Assembly: GCF_009806985.1 (NCBI RefSeq)
Contig: NZ_WUAX01000011.1
Location: 124,001 to 188,000, forward strand
DNA length: 64,000 nucleotides
From: Halorubrum sp. JWXQ-INN 858
GTDB taxonomy: Archaea; Halobacteriota; Halobacteria; Halobacteriales; Haloferacaceae
Direction of reading: 5' to 3'
Shown here: positions 42,306 through 50,262 of the stretch, piece by piece
Layout: every line of letters begins with the position of its first letter
Position numbering within the stretch: the first letter of the stretch is position 1
Made by a program: the position numbers and the translations under genes
Notes under the pieces: generated by a model
The model's database searches: none
What the model was told of the DNA's origin: nothing
The model's input: the letters and a program-made list of their open reading frames with translations, nothing else

Positions 42306-43455
42306 CGAGTACGTAATGGAGTGTGTCGGACTCAAGCAGTACTTCCCCGTCAATCAGGGGCTCCTCGATACGGTTCTCGGTCGCGATCGACAGTACGTTC
42401 GTGCGGTTGACGGCGTCGACCTCCGCCTCGAACGCGGGGAGATCGTCGGCATCGCCGGGGAGTCCGGCTGTGGGAAGACGACGACGGGAAAGACGTTGAT
42501 CCGGCTCCTCGAACCGACCGACGGGACGATCCGCTTCAACGGCGAAGACGTGACCTCGATCAAAGGGGCCGAGCTGAAGGAGTTCCGTCGGAAAGTACAG
42601 ATAATATTCCAAGACCCCTTCGAGAGCCTCAACCCGCGGCGGACGGTGTTCGATACGGTCGTCGAGCCGCTGAAGATACACGACATCGGGGAGTCTCCGG
42701 CAGACCGTGCCGACCAGGTGGTCGACGCGCTCGGGAAGGCCGGACTCGAGCCCCCCGAGCAGTTCCTCGATCAGTATCCGCATCAGCTCAGTGGCGGGGA
42801 GAAACAGCGCGTCGCGATCGCCAGGGCGCTCGTGTTGGAACCGGAGTTCCTGCTCGCGGACGAGCCGGTATCGATGTTGGACGTCAGCATCCGCGCCGGC
42901 GTCCTCAACCTACTGGAGGAGCTCAACGAACGGTTGGACCTGACGATCCTCATCATCAGCCACGACCTCTCGATGCTCCGTCACGTCTGTGACCGGATCG
43001 GGGTGATGTATCTCGGCCGAATGATCGAGTTCGGCGAGACGGAGGCGGTGATACAGGATCCGACACATCCGTACGCGAAGAGTCTGCTCGCGGCGGCTCC
43101 CGAACCGGATCCGTTCCGCGACCGCACCCATGCGGAGATCGAGGGATCGGTTCCGGATCCGATCAACCTCCCCGACGGGTGTCGGTTCATCGACCGCTGC
43201 CAGGAGAGCACGGAGATCTGCAAGCACGTCGATCCGAAGCTCGAACCGACCGATCGACGGGAAGAGGGGAGACGGGTCGCCTGCCACCCGTACTACGACG
43301 AGAACGGATACCGGCACGCCGAGGCGTACTACGCGATAGCCGGCGAGGACGCACCCGAACCCGGGACCCCTATCGGATCCGAAACCGATCCGGTCGAACC
43401 GGCGGACGGTATAGACGACGCATCGGCGGCGGGGACGGGGGCCAACGGGGACTGA
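42298..43455 (+). CDS. dppF: Dipeptide ABC transporter ATPase (DppF type)
   Basis: A 385-residue second ATPase. Walker A is GESGCGKTT, the signature is LSGGEKQR and Walker B is LLADEPVSMLD; the FQDPFESLNPRRTV Q-loop segment is characteristic of DppF/OppF. The C-terminal extension has GCRFIDRCQESTEIC. It overlaps dppD by 8 nt. The last 45 residues are an acidic low-complexity tail (PIGSETDPVEPADGIDD...), longer than in bacterial DppF. Confidence 0.9.
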   Translation: MTDEYVMECVGLKQYFPVNQGLLDTVLGRDRQYVRAVDGVDLRLERGEIVGIAGESGCGKTTTGKTLIRLLEPTDGTIRFNGEDVTSIKGAELKEFRRKVQIIFQDPFESLNPRRTVFDTVVEPLKIHDIGESPADRADQVVDALGKAGLEPPEQFLDQYPHQLSGGEKQRVAIARALVLEPEFLLADEPVSMLDVSIRAGVLNLLEELNERLDLTILIISHDLSMLRHVCDRIGVMYLGRMIEFGETEAVIQDPTHPYAKSLLAAAPEPDPFRDRTHAEIEGSVPDPINLPDGCRFIDRCQESTEICKHVDPKLEPTDRREEGRRVACHPYYDENGYRHAEAYYAIAGEDAPEPGTPIGSETDPVEPADGIDDASAAGTGANGD

Positions 43456-43459
43456 CGAG

Positions 43460-43942
43460 ATGAACGAGCTCGTCGAAGCGGTCGAACGCGTCGTACAGCT
43501 CGAAGCGACCCGTGAGTCGACGCTCCGGTCGGAGTGTTCGTGTCCGCTCGACGACGTCGTCCTCACGGAAACCCGGGAAGTGATCGCGCTGGAACGGGGT
43601 GCGCTCGACGAGCTCCGAACCGAACTCCAACGGGAATCCGTAGAGATCGCGTCGCTCGAAGCTTCGGCGTCCCATCTCGAGACGGAGCAGGCGGTACGCA
43701 ACCGCGATGAGGCCCTCGACGGGCTGACGTCGCACCACGGTCTCCTCGAAGAGTTCGAAACCGCGATGCGTGCTGCCCTCGAAGCCATCGGCGAGAACAT
43801 CGATGCGATCGATTCCGGAGAGGTTCCGGAAGCGGATCCCGAGCCCCATCTCCAGCAAGCACGGGAGGCCCTGGAAGCCCACAACGAAGCGGTTGACGGG
43901 CTCGGGAAGAACCTCAGGATCCTCAACGCCTATCTGCTCTGA
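43460..43942 (+). CDS. Uncharacterised coiled-coil protein at the end of the dpp operon
   Basis: 160 residues, nearly all predicted helix. Heptad-like segments are DVVLTETREVIALERGALDELRTELQRESVEIASLEASASHLETEQAV (about 32-80) and LLEEFETAMRAALEAIGENIDAID. An N-terminal SECSC pair (about 24-28) may bind metal or form a disulphide. It starts 4 nt after dppF, so it is almost certainly in the same transcript, yet it is not a standard part of Dpp systems. No family recognised. It could regulate or scaffold the transporter. Confidence 0.75.
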   Translation: MNELVEAVERVVQLEATRESTLRSECSCPLDDVVLTETREVIALERGALDELRTELQRESVEIASLEASASHLETEQAVRNRDEALDGLTSHHGLLEEFETAMRAALEAIGENIDAIDSGEVPEADPEPHLQQAREALEAHNEAVDGLGKNLRILNAYLL

Positions 43943-44011
43943 TCCGGGTTCCGCGTCCACGGGTTCACCGCGTGTCGACGACGGGGTCAGTCATCCTTCC
44001 CGTTGAAGGAC

Positions 44012-44356
44012 CTACAACACGAAGTTCGCGACGATCGCCACGATCGAATACGCGACAGTGGTTCCAATGAACCACGGACCGCCAAGGGACGTCGCCAAGA
44101 GGAGGTATACGAACAGCGGGTACGGGGCGAAGATCGCGAGACTGATCGCCAGCGTCCACTGCCGGGATGTCAGACCGAGCCGTCGACGAGCACGCTCTCG
44201 AAACGGGACCGGTTCGTTGCCGTCGGAAGCCGTCGCGGGGTCATCGACGGTTGCGGACCGACCGTCAGTCGCTTGGAACTCGCCGGTCGTTTCGTCGAAG
44301 GCCCGTTCCAACGGATGGCTCGGTTGATCGCCGCCGTCCTCGGCGTCGGGACTCAT
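44012..44356 (-). CDS. Small membrane protein coupled to a HTH regulator
   Basis: 114 residues. Residues 1-58 are polar and probably disordered. Two transmembrane helices follow (about 67-88, TLAISLAIFAPYPLFVYLLLA, and 93-113, PWFIGTTVAYSIVAIVANFVL). The ATG overlaps the stop of the HTH gene by one base. No family recognised. As a two-gene unit with a regulator it might be a membrane partner that senses or sequesters it (inference). Confidence 0.65.
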   Translation of the reverse strand: MSPDAEDGGDQPSHPLERAFDETTGEFQATDGRSATVDDPATASDGNEPVPFRERARRRLGLTSRQWTLAISLAIFAPYPLFVYLLLATSLGGPWFIGTTVAYSIVAIVANFVL

Positions 44357-45075
44357 CAGTCCGGCCCGAGGATCTTCGCTTCCGCCTTTCGAAGGTGTTC
44401 GAGAACCGTCGCTTGCGAGAGATCGATCTCCTCGGCGAGTTCGGTCGCCGACACTTCACGCGGCCACGTGTAGTACCCCTCTCCACGAGCGAGTTCGAAC
44501 ACTTCACGCTGTCGCTCCGAAAGGTCGGTGAACTGGTCGCCGCTCCCGTTGAGATCGACCGGAGTTTCGACCTGTCGGATCTCGATAGTCGCGTTCATCT
44601 CCTCACGGATCTCGTCGAGACGACGGGTCATGTCCGAACGTTCGCCGTCGAGAACCACGGTCCAGTACTCGTATCCCTCCTTTACCCGGATCGGCTCGTC
44701 CGGGATGAACCCACGGGAAACGAGCGCCTCGTGGATGCTGTTCGTCGGCTCGTAGGTCACGAACAGTTCACGGGTCGCGTTGCCGGGAAGCGATTGCCGT
44801 GGCGTCAGGTCGTACTGCTTTCCCATCACAGCCACGCTGTCGGTCAGCGTCGAGTCGCGAACCGCACTGATTAGGTCGTCGATACGTGCAGAGCGGTCGC
44901 TGAACGCTATCAAGTGGGCTTTAACCCGCGAGTCGACAGTGTACACACCGTCAGCGATCAGCCCCGCCCCGGTGTCTTCAGTCACATCGAGCGTCCAACA
45001 GTTCGGGTGCCAGATCTTGAGCCGGAGCCGCGCTCCGGGAAGGTCGTTCGTGGGTCCTGACGCTGTACTGCTCAT
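44356..45075 (-). CDS. HTH-10 (bacterio-opsin activator-like) transcriptional regulator
   Basis: 239 residues. The N-terminal part (about 15-150) is an alpha/beta sensory domain with HPNCWTLDVTEDTGAGLIADGVYTVDS. The C-terminal HTH-10 domain (about 180-239) reads LSERQREVFELARGEGYYTWPREVSATELAEEIDLSQATVLEHLRKAEAKI. ATG 45075 is preferred to the in-frame TTG 45081. It is divergent from dgcN and convergent with the dpp operon, so it is the natural candidate regulator of both. The sequence just before and at its start resembles that of the binding-protein gene (TTGTCAATGAG). Confidence 0.82.
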   Translation of the reverse strand: MSSTASGPTNDLPGARLRLKIWHPNCWTLDVTEDTGAGLIADGVYTVDSRVKAHLIAFSDRSARIDDLISAVRDSTLTDSVAVMGKQYDLTPRQSLPGNATRELFVTYEPTNSIHEALVSRGFIPDEPIRVKEGYEYWTVVLDGERSDMTRRLDEIREEMNATIEIRQVETPVDLNGSGDQFTDLSERQREVFELARGEGYYTWPREVSATELAEEIDLSQATVLEHLRKAEAKILGPD

Positions 45076-45199
45076 TGACAACTATCACCGCGATACAGCG
45101 GGGCATAAATTTGTCGCACGTCGAGAACCGGTGGCGGTGGAACGACCCCGGTCATGATGGGGTGTGAGTCTTTGTGACGATGTCGCGCAGACGCCGTAC

Positions 45200-46249
45200 A
45201 TGGATCTACGCACGGAGTTCGACGGTCCGGTACCGGCGATCGTCCTCGCGGAGGGCGAGTTCGGGAAGACCGGCGGGAAGACGGCCAACGGCGTGACCCT
45301 CCACAGCGAGGTGTTCGACGTGGAAGCGGTCGTCGATTCGACCGCCGCCGGTCGGTCCGCAGGCGACGTCCTCGAGGACGACGGGGTCGAAGACGTACCG
45401 GTAGTCGAGTCGATGACCGAGGCACTCGACGTTTCCCCGAACGCGGACGTGTTGGTGATCGGTGTCGCTCCGGCCGGCGGCGAGCTCCCCGCGGAATGGC
45501 GGTCCGACATCGAGACCGCGATCCGAAGCGGGTGCCACGTAGTGTCCGGGCTCCACGTCTTCCTGTCCGACGATCCGGACTGGCGTTCCCTCGCCGACGA
45601 GGCGGGCGTGACGCTGTACGACGTGCGGAAGCCACCGGCGGACGGGGACCTCCGAGTCGGCGACGGTCGCGTGGACGACCTCGAGGTACCGATCGTGTTA
45701 ACTATGGGAACCGACTGTGCCGTCGGAAAGCGAACGACGACGTTCGAGCTGTACCGCAAAGCCCGTGAGCGGGGGATCGATGCTGCTTGGGTCGCAACCG
45801 GACAGACGGGAATCATGGTCGGTGCACATTCGGGAGTGGTGATCGACAGAGTACCCGCGGATTTCACAGCAGGGGCCGTCGAGGACCTCGTGTGTGACGC
45901 CGCGGCAGGCCACGAGATCGTGTTCGTGGAAGGACAGGCGTCGTTATCACACCGGGCGTACTCCGGTGTCACGCTCTCTATCCTTCACGGGTCCTGGCCG
46001 GACGCGGTCGTCCTAACGGACGACCCCGATCGAAGGACACGCACGCACTTCGATCGGTTCGACGTGTGGGGGGAAGCGACGGAGCGGTCACTCATCAGCC
46101 AGCTCTGTGACTCGGACGTCGTCGCCGTCTCGACGTGGGACGATCAGGACGATCACAGCGCTCGAACGGACGTCCCCGTCGGGAACGTGTTCCAGCCAGG
46201 CGGGACCGATCGGATCCTCGATGCGGTGTTAGCGGAGGTCGACGAATGA
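45200..46249 (+). CDS. dgcN: DUF1611 protein, probable D-glutamate N-acetyltransferase (DgcN-like)
   Basis: 349 residues. The N-terminal Rossmann-like domain (about 10-140) has PAIVLAEGEFGKTGGKTANGV and ADVLVIGVAPAGGELP. The C-terminal P-loop domain has VLTMGTDCAVGKRTTTFEL, followed by WVATGQTGIMVGAHSGVVIDRVPADFTAGAVE. DgcN proteins of this family acetylate D-glutamate so that DgcA can racemise it; the adjacent DgcA-like gene with an ATGA overlap supports this. The in-frame start at 45164 is rejected in favour of ATG 45200, which begins the conserved sequence. Confidence 0.78.
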   Translation: MDLRTEFDGPVPAIVLAEGEFGKTGGKTANGVTLHSEVFDVEAVVDSTAAGRSAGDVLEDDGVEDVPVVESMTEALDVSPNADVLVIGVAPAGGELPAEWRSDIETAIRSGCHVVSGLHVFLSDDPDWRSLADEAGVTLYDVRKPPADGDLRVGDGRVDDLEVPIVLTMGTDCAVGKRTTTFELYRKARERGIDAAWVATGQTGIMVGAHSGVVIDRVPADFTAGAVEDLVCDAAAGHEIVFVEGQASLSHRAYSGVTLSILHGSWPDAVVLTDDPDRRTRTHFDRFDVWGEATERSLISQLCDSDVVAVSTWDDQDDHSARTDVPVGNVFQPGGTDRILDAVLAEVDE

Positions 46250-47316
46250 GGCGTATCGTCGACGTGAACGTGGAGCCGTACGATCTGCCGCTCGCGGAGC
46301 CGTTCGAGATCGCTCTCGGAGTACAGCGCTCCGCGTCGAACGTGCTCGTTTCGATCGAGACCGAGGACGGAACGACGGGATACGGTGAAGGTGCACCGAT
46401 CGCTCCGGTAACCGGAGAGACACAGCGATCGGCGATCGCGATAGCCACCGAGATGGCCTCGGTCATCGAAGGGGCAGACGTCAGCCGGTTCCGAGCGCTT
46501 TCGTCGTCCCTCGAGGCCGCGTTCCCCACGTGTCCGTCCGCCAGGCTCGCGGTGGAGACGGCGATCGTCGACACGTATTGCCGAGAGCTGGGAGTTCCGA
46601 TGGCTGAGCTCTTCGGGGGACCTGTGGAGCCGGTCGAAACGGACATCACGATACCGATCGTCGACCCCGAAAACGCACGTGTTCGCGCCGCCGATGCCAC
46701 CGACTCTGGGTATCAGCAGCTGAAGGTGAAGACGGGAGGTGACCTCTCAGCGGACGTGGATCGGATGCTCGCTATCGCCGAAGTCGCACCGGACGCGAGC
46801 CTGAAGGTCGATGCAAACCAAGGTTGGACCGTTGGGGAAACGGTGCGGTTCGCCGAGGAGATGCGCGATCACGGGGTCCGTCTCGACCTCATCGAACAGC
46901 CGGTTCATCGAGACGACGTCGTCGGATTGAGCAAAGCCAGTCGACGCGTACCGGTTCCCATCGCGGCCGACGAATCGCTGTTCAGCTCGGCCGACGCGAT
47001 CCGTTTGGTCCGCGAAGACGCCGTGGACGTGCTCAATCTCAAGCTCGGAAAAGCGGGTCTCCTGGACGCACTCGACATCGTCGCTATCGCCGAGGCCGCG
47101 AACGTCGACCTCATGATCGGTTGCATGCTCGAAAGCGCCGTCGCGATCCATACGGCGGCACACGTCGTTTCGGGAACGGGCGCGTTTTCGTACGTCGACC
47201 TGGACGGGAACCGCCTTCTCGAACGGGACGTTATCGTCGACGATGGGCCGATCATCGACATCGGAGGCCCCGGTCACGGTATCGAGGATCCCACGAACGC
47301 CGGAAGCGATCAGTAA
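46246..47316 (+). CDS. dgcA: Enolase-superfamily epimerase, probable N-acetyl-D-Glu racemase (DgcA-like)
   Basis: 356 residues. The capping domain has PLAEPFEIALGVQRSASNVLVSIETEDGTTGYGEGAP. The barrel carries the KxK pair in YQQLKVKTGG, Asp in LKVDANQGW, Glu in LDLIEQPVH, Asp/Glu in IAADESLFSS and the second base Lys in LNLKLGKAGLLDAL. This matches dipeptide epimerases and N-acyl-amino-acid racemases. Overlap with dgcN at ATGA suggests a coupled D-glutamate route, N-acetylation then racemisation to the L form. It is a distant paralogue of 34617-35750. Confidence 0.8.
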   Translation: MRRIVDVNVEPYDLPLAEPFEIALGVQRSASNVLVSIETEDGTTGYGEGAPIAPVTGETQRSAIAIATEMASVIEGADVSRFRALSSSLEAAFPTCPSARLAVETAIVDTYCRELGVPMAELFGGPVEPVETDITIPIVDPENARVRAADATDSGYQQLKVKTGGDLSADVDRMLAIAEVAPDASLKVDANQGWTVGETVRFAEEMRDHGVRLDLIEQPVHRDDVVGLSKASRRVPVPIAADESLFSSADAIRLVREDAVDVLNLKLGKAGLLDALDIVAIAEAANVDLMIGCMLESAVAIHTAAHVVSGTGAFSYVDLDGNRLLERDVIVDDGPIIDIGGPGHGIEDPTNAGSDQ

Positions 47317-47501
47317 TCCGTAACCGCAGAGGAGACGGGCCGGACACTCGTCCCCTCCCGTGATATCTGCCGCTATCTCAAAGCGCCCTATCCCCGACCC
47401 TTTCACTCCCGACCAGCCGGACAGTCCACGATATCGTACGTCTCGGCCACGGTCAGTACGGGACCCTCGATGTGTGCCTCACACGCCTCCATAGATTATT
47501 A

Positions 47502-47517
47502 CTATAGTGCATCATAG
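47502..47517. promoter_or_regulatory. Imperfect palindrome in the AT-rich leader of the SsuA-like gene
   Basis: CTATAGTGCATCATAG pairs CTAT/ATAG and TGCA with its own complement (12 of 16 positions symmetric). The 264-base gap 47317-47580 holds no gene. Its last 90 bases are distinctly AT-rich and carry this element and the one at 47539-47551. Confidence 0.35.
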
Positions 47518-47538
47518 CTACCTTCGAATATGCGTTTT

Positions 47539-47551
47539 AGCTATATTAGCT
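47539..47551. promoter_or_regulatory. AGCTA-TAT-TAGCT inverted repeat over the SsuA-like promoter
   Basis: Perfect 5-bp arms with a 3-bp spacer, 30-42 nt ahead of ATG 47581, overlap the most likely TATA box. This arrangement suits a repressor. Confidence 0.4.
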
Positions 47552-47580
47552 TATGAGTGGAGCCCGTCGGTCGGGACACG

Positions 47581-48552
47581 ATGAACAGAAGACAGTTCCT
47601 TCGCGGGGCCGGGGCGGGGGCCGCCGGGGCCCTGCTCGCCGGCTGCGTCGGCGACGACGGGCGGACGGTGACGGTCGACTACGCCTACTACAACCCGATC
47701 AGCCTCGTGTTGCGCGAGCACGGGTGGCTGACCGAGGCGTTCGCGGACACGGAGGTCGAGGTCGAGTGGGTACTCAGCCTCGGCAGCAACGAGGCCAACG
47801 AGTACTCCCAAAGCGGCGCGGCCCAGGTCGCCTCCACGGCGGGCGTCGCGGCGCTGATGGCCCGCTCGAACGGCGTCCCGATCACGACGCCGTACGTCTA
47901 CTCCGAACCCGAGTGGACGGCGCTCGTGACGTTCGCGGATCGGGAGATCGAGGGTGTCGCCGACCTCGAGGGAAAGAAGGTCGCGGCGACTCGCGGCACC
48001 GACCCGTACTTCTTCCTGCTGCAGGCGCTCGACGAGGTCGGGTTGAGCGAGGACGACGTCGAGGTCGTCCATCTCCAACACCCGGAGGGACAGTCGGCGC
48101 TGGCGAGCGGCGACGTCGACGCGTGGGCGGGGCTCGACCCACACATGGCCGAGCTCGAGCTCGAACACGACGGCGCGGAGCTGTTCTTCCGCGAGCCCGC
48201 CTACAACACGTACGGGTTCCTCAACTTCCTCGACGGGTTCCTCGCGGACCACCCCGAGGACGCGCGTCGGGTCATCGAGGCGTACGAGCGCGGTCGGGCG
48301 TGGGCGATCGAGAACCCGACGGAGACGGCCGGGATCCTCGCCGCCGAGTCGGAGATGTCCGAGCCGGTCGCCGAACGCGTGTTCACCGCGCGAAACGACC
48401 TCTCCGATCCGATCCCCGAGAGCGCCCATCGGGAGCTGCTCGCCGACCTCGCGCCGATCCTCGAGCGGGAGGGCCTCGTCAACGACGACGCTGACCCCGC
48501 AAGCAGCGTCGACGACCTGCTCGACACGGGGTTCGCGAACGGGGTGAACTGA
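47581..48552 (+). CDS. ABC transporter substrate-binding lipoprotein (SsuA/NMT1-like)
   Basis: 323 residues with a Tat lipoprotein signal (NRRQFLRGAGAGAAGALLAGC). The body fits the aliphatic sulfonate/nitrate/taurine class: DYAYYNPISLVLREHGWLTEAF, the SQSGAAQVASTAGVAALMARSNGVPI segment, VADLEGKKVAATRGTDPYFFLLQALDEVGLSEDDVEVVHLQHPEGQSALASGDVDAWAGLDPHMA. ATG 47581 gives a proper signal. The ligand cannot be told from sequence; sulfonate, nitrate or thiamine-precursor binding are all possible. Confidence 0.8.
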   Translation: MNRRQFLRGAGAGAAGALLAGCVGDDGRTVTVDYAYYNPISLVLREHGWLTEAFADTEVEVEWVLSLGSNEANEYSQSGAAQVASTAGVAALMARSNGVPITTPYVYSEPEWTALVTFADREIEGVADLEGKKVAATRGTDPYFFLLQALDEVGLSEDDVEVVHLQHPEGQSALASGDVDAWAGLDPHMAELELEHDGAELFFREPAYNTYGFLNFLDGFLADHPEDARRVIEAYERGRAWAIENPTETAGILAAESEMSEPVAERVFTARNDLSDPIPESAHRELLADLAPILEREGLVNDDADPASSVDDLLDTGFANGVN

Positions 48553-48553
48553 C

Positions 48554-49348
48554 GTGGCGACCGCCGAGGAGCGCTCCCGGCTGCGGGACGTTCCGATCCC
48601 CGCGATCGGAGGCGTCCGATGGCTGCTCGGGCTCGTGGTACCCGCGCTGCTCGTCGTCGTGTGGCACCTCCTCGTGACGACGGGCGTGTTCGCCGCCCAT
48701 CAGCTGCCCGAGCCGCTGCGCGTCGTCGGCACGCTCTACGCGATGGGCGTCGCCGGCGACCTGTGGGGCCACGTCGCGATCACGCTCCAGCGCGTGTTCT
48801 TCGGCGTCCTCCTCGGGGTCGCCGTCGGGACCGGGCTCGGGACGCTCACCGGGCTCTCCGGGCTGGCGAGCGACCTGCTCGACCCGCTGTTACAGAGCCT
48901 CAAGAACATCCCCTCGCTGGCGTGGGTCCCGTTGTTCCTGCTGTGGTTCGGCATCGGCGAGGGGGCGAAGGTGCTACTCATCGCCGTCGGCGCGTTCTTC
49001 CCGGTGTATCTCAACCTCTCGACGGGGATCGGAGAGGTGAGCGAGGACTTACTGGAGGTCGCCGAGGTGTACGACCTCGGCCGCGTCGAGGCGCTTCGGA
49101 CCGTCGTGTTCCCGGCAGCCCTGCCGAGCCTCCTCGTCGGGATCCGCGGCGGCGTCGGGCTGGCGTGGATGTTCGTGGTCGCCGCCGAACTGATCGCGGC
49201 GAGCCAGGGGATCGGGTTCCTGCTGAGCGACGGGCGCGTCCTCGCACGACCCGACGTCATCGTGGGATCGATCCTGCTGTTCGCCTTCCTCGGGAACCTC
49301 TCGGACCTGGCCGTCAAGGGGGTGCAACGTCGTGTCGTCGACTGGTGA
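48554..49348 (+). CDS. ABC transporter permease (SsuC-like)
   Basis: A 264-residue BPD-type permease with GTG start 48554. It has about six helices and an EAA loop EVAEVYDLGRVEALRTVVFPAALPSLLVGIRGGVGLAWMFVVAAELIAASQGIG, the hallmark of the SsuC/TauC class. It starts just after the binding-protein stop, and the ATPase gene starts inside it. Confidence 0.85.
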   Translation: MATAEERSRLRDVPIPAIGGVRWLLGLVVPALLVVVWHLLVTTGVFAAHQLPEPLRVVGTLYAMGVAGDLWGHVAITLQRVFFGVLLGVAVGTGLGTLTGLSGLASDLLDPLLQSLKNIPSLAWVPLFLLWFGIGEGAKVLLIAVGAFFPVYLNLSTGIGEVSEDLLEVAEVYDLGRVEALRTVVFPAALPSLLVGIRGGVGLAWMFVVAAELIAASQGIGFLLSDGRVLARPDVIVGSILLFAFLGNLSDLAVKGVQRRVVDW

Positions 49349-50165
49349 GAGGGCGGACGTTTCGGGGAATGACGACCCGACGGCGGACCCTCCGAGGGAT
49401 GACGACCCGATGGCGGACGCCCCGTCGGAGCCGACCCTGTCGGTCCGGGGACTGACGAAGCGCTACGGCGACACCGTCGCGCTCGCGGACGTCGACCTCG
49501 CCGTCCGAGGGGGGGAGTTCGTCGCGGTCGTCGGCCCGTCCGGCTGCGGGAAGAGCACGCTCCTACGGGTGCTCTCGGGGTTGGAAGACCGGTTCGAGGG
49601 GCGCGCCGCCGTCGACGGCGACGACGTCCGCGAGGGCGGCAGCGACGCCGTCGGGATGGTGTTCCAGGAGCCGCGCCTGCTCCCGTGGACCGACGTCCGC
49701 GGGAACGTCGCCGTCGGGCTCCCAGCGGACGTGGACGCCGCCGACCCGGACGCACGCGCCCGCATCGACGAGCTGATCCGCATCGTCGGCCTCGGCGGGT
49801 TCGCGGAGCGTCGACCCGCAGAGCTCTCGGGCGGGATGAAACAGCGGGTGTCGCTCGCCCGCGGGCTCGCGTACGATCCCTCCGTGTTGTTGCTCGACGA
49901 GCCGTTCTCCGCGCTCGACCGGCTGACGAAACACGAACAGCAGGACCACCTCAGTGACGCCTGTGCCGAGCGGGGGACGACGGTCGTCCTCGTCACCCAC
50001 GACGTCGAGGAAGCGGCATACCTCGCCGACCGGGTCGTCGTCCTCGGCGACCAGCCCGGACGGGTCGAGACCGTCGTCGACGTCGACGCCGATCGACCGC
50101 GTGAACGGACCGACGAGGACCTCCTCGCGGTCCGTGCGAGGATCGTCGAGGCGCTCGGGGTGTAG
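49332..50165 (+). CDS. ABC transporter ATPase (SsuB-like)
   Basis: 277 residues from GTG 49332, which overlaps the permease by 17 nt; ATG 49410 is an alternative start at the conserved domain. Walker A is GPSGCGKST, the signature is LSGGMKQR, Walker B is LLLDEPFSALD and the switch is LVTHDVEEA. The first 26 residues hold a DNA-level duplication (NDDPTADPP then DDDPMADAP) right after the permease stop codon. FQEPRLLPWTDVRGNVAVGL is typical of the nitrate/sulfonate/taurine class. Confidence 0.85.
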   Translation: MSSTGERADVSGNDDPTADPPRDDDPMADAPSEPTLSVRGLTKRYGDTVALADVDLAVRGGEFVAVVGPSGCGKSTLLRVLSGLEDRFEGRAAVDGDDVREGGSDAVGMVFQEPRLLPWTDVRGNVAVGLPADVDAADPDARARIDELIRIVGLGGFAERRPAELSGGMKQRVSLARGLAYDPSVLLLDEPFSALDRLTKHEQQDHLSDACAERGTTVVLVTHDVEEAAYLADRVVVLGDQPGRVETVVDVDADRPRERTDEDLLAVRARIVEALGV

Positions 50166-50175
50166 CTGCGCTCCG

Positions 50176-50262
50176 GGTCTTCCGGGAGGAGGCTTCCGGG
50201 AGGAGTCCTACGAGAGGGGTGTTTCGAGAGGGGTCTTCCGGGAGGCGTCCTACGAGAGGAAG
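50176..50262. repeat. Degenerate repeats between SsuB-like gene and geranylgeranyl reductase gene
   Basis: Alternating strings TCTTCCGGGAGG and TCCTACGAGAGG recur between two converging genes. The second string contains the stop codon of the reductase gene at its right end. Confidence 0.75.
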
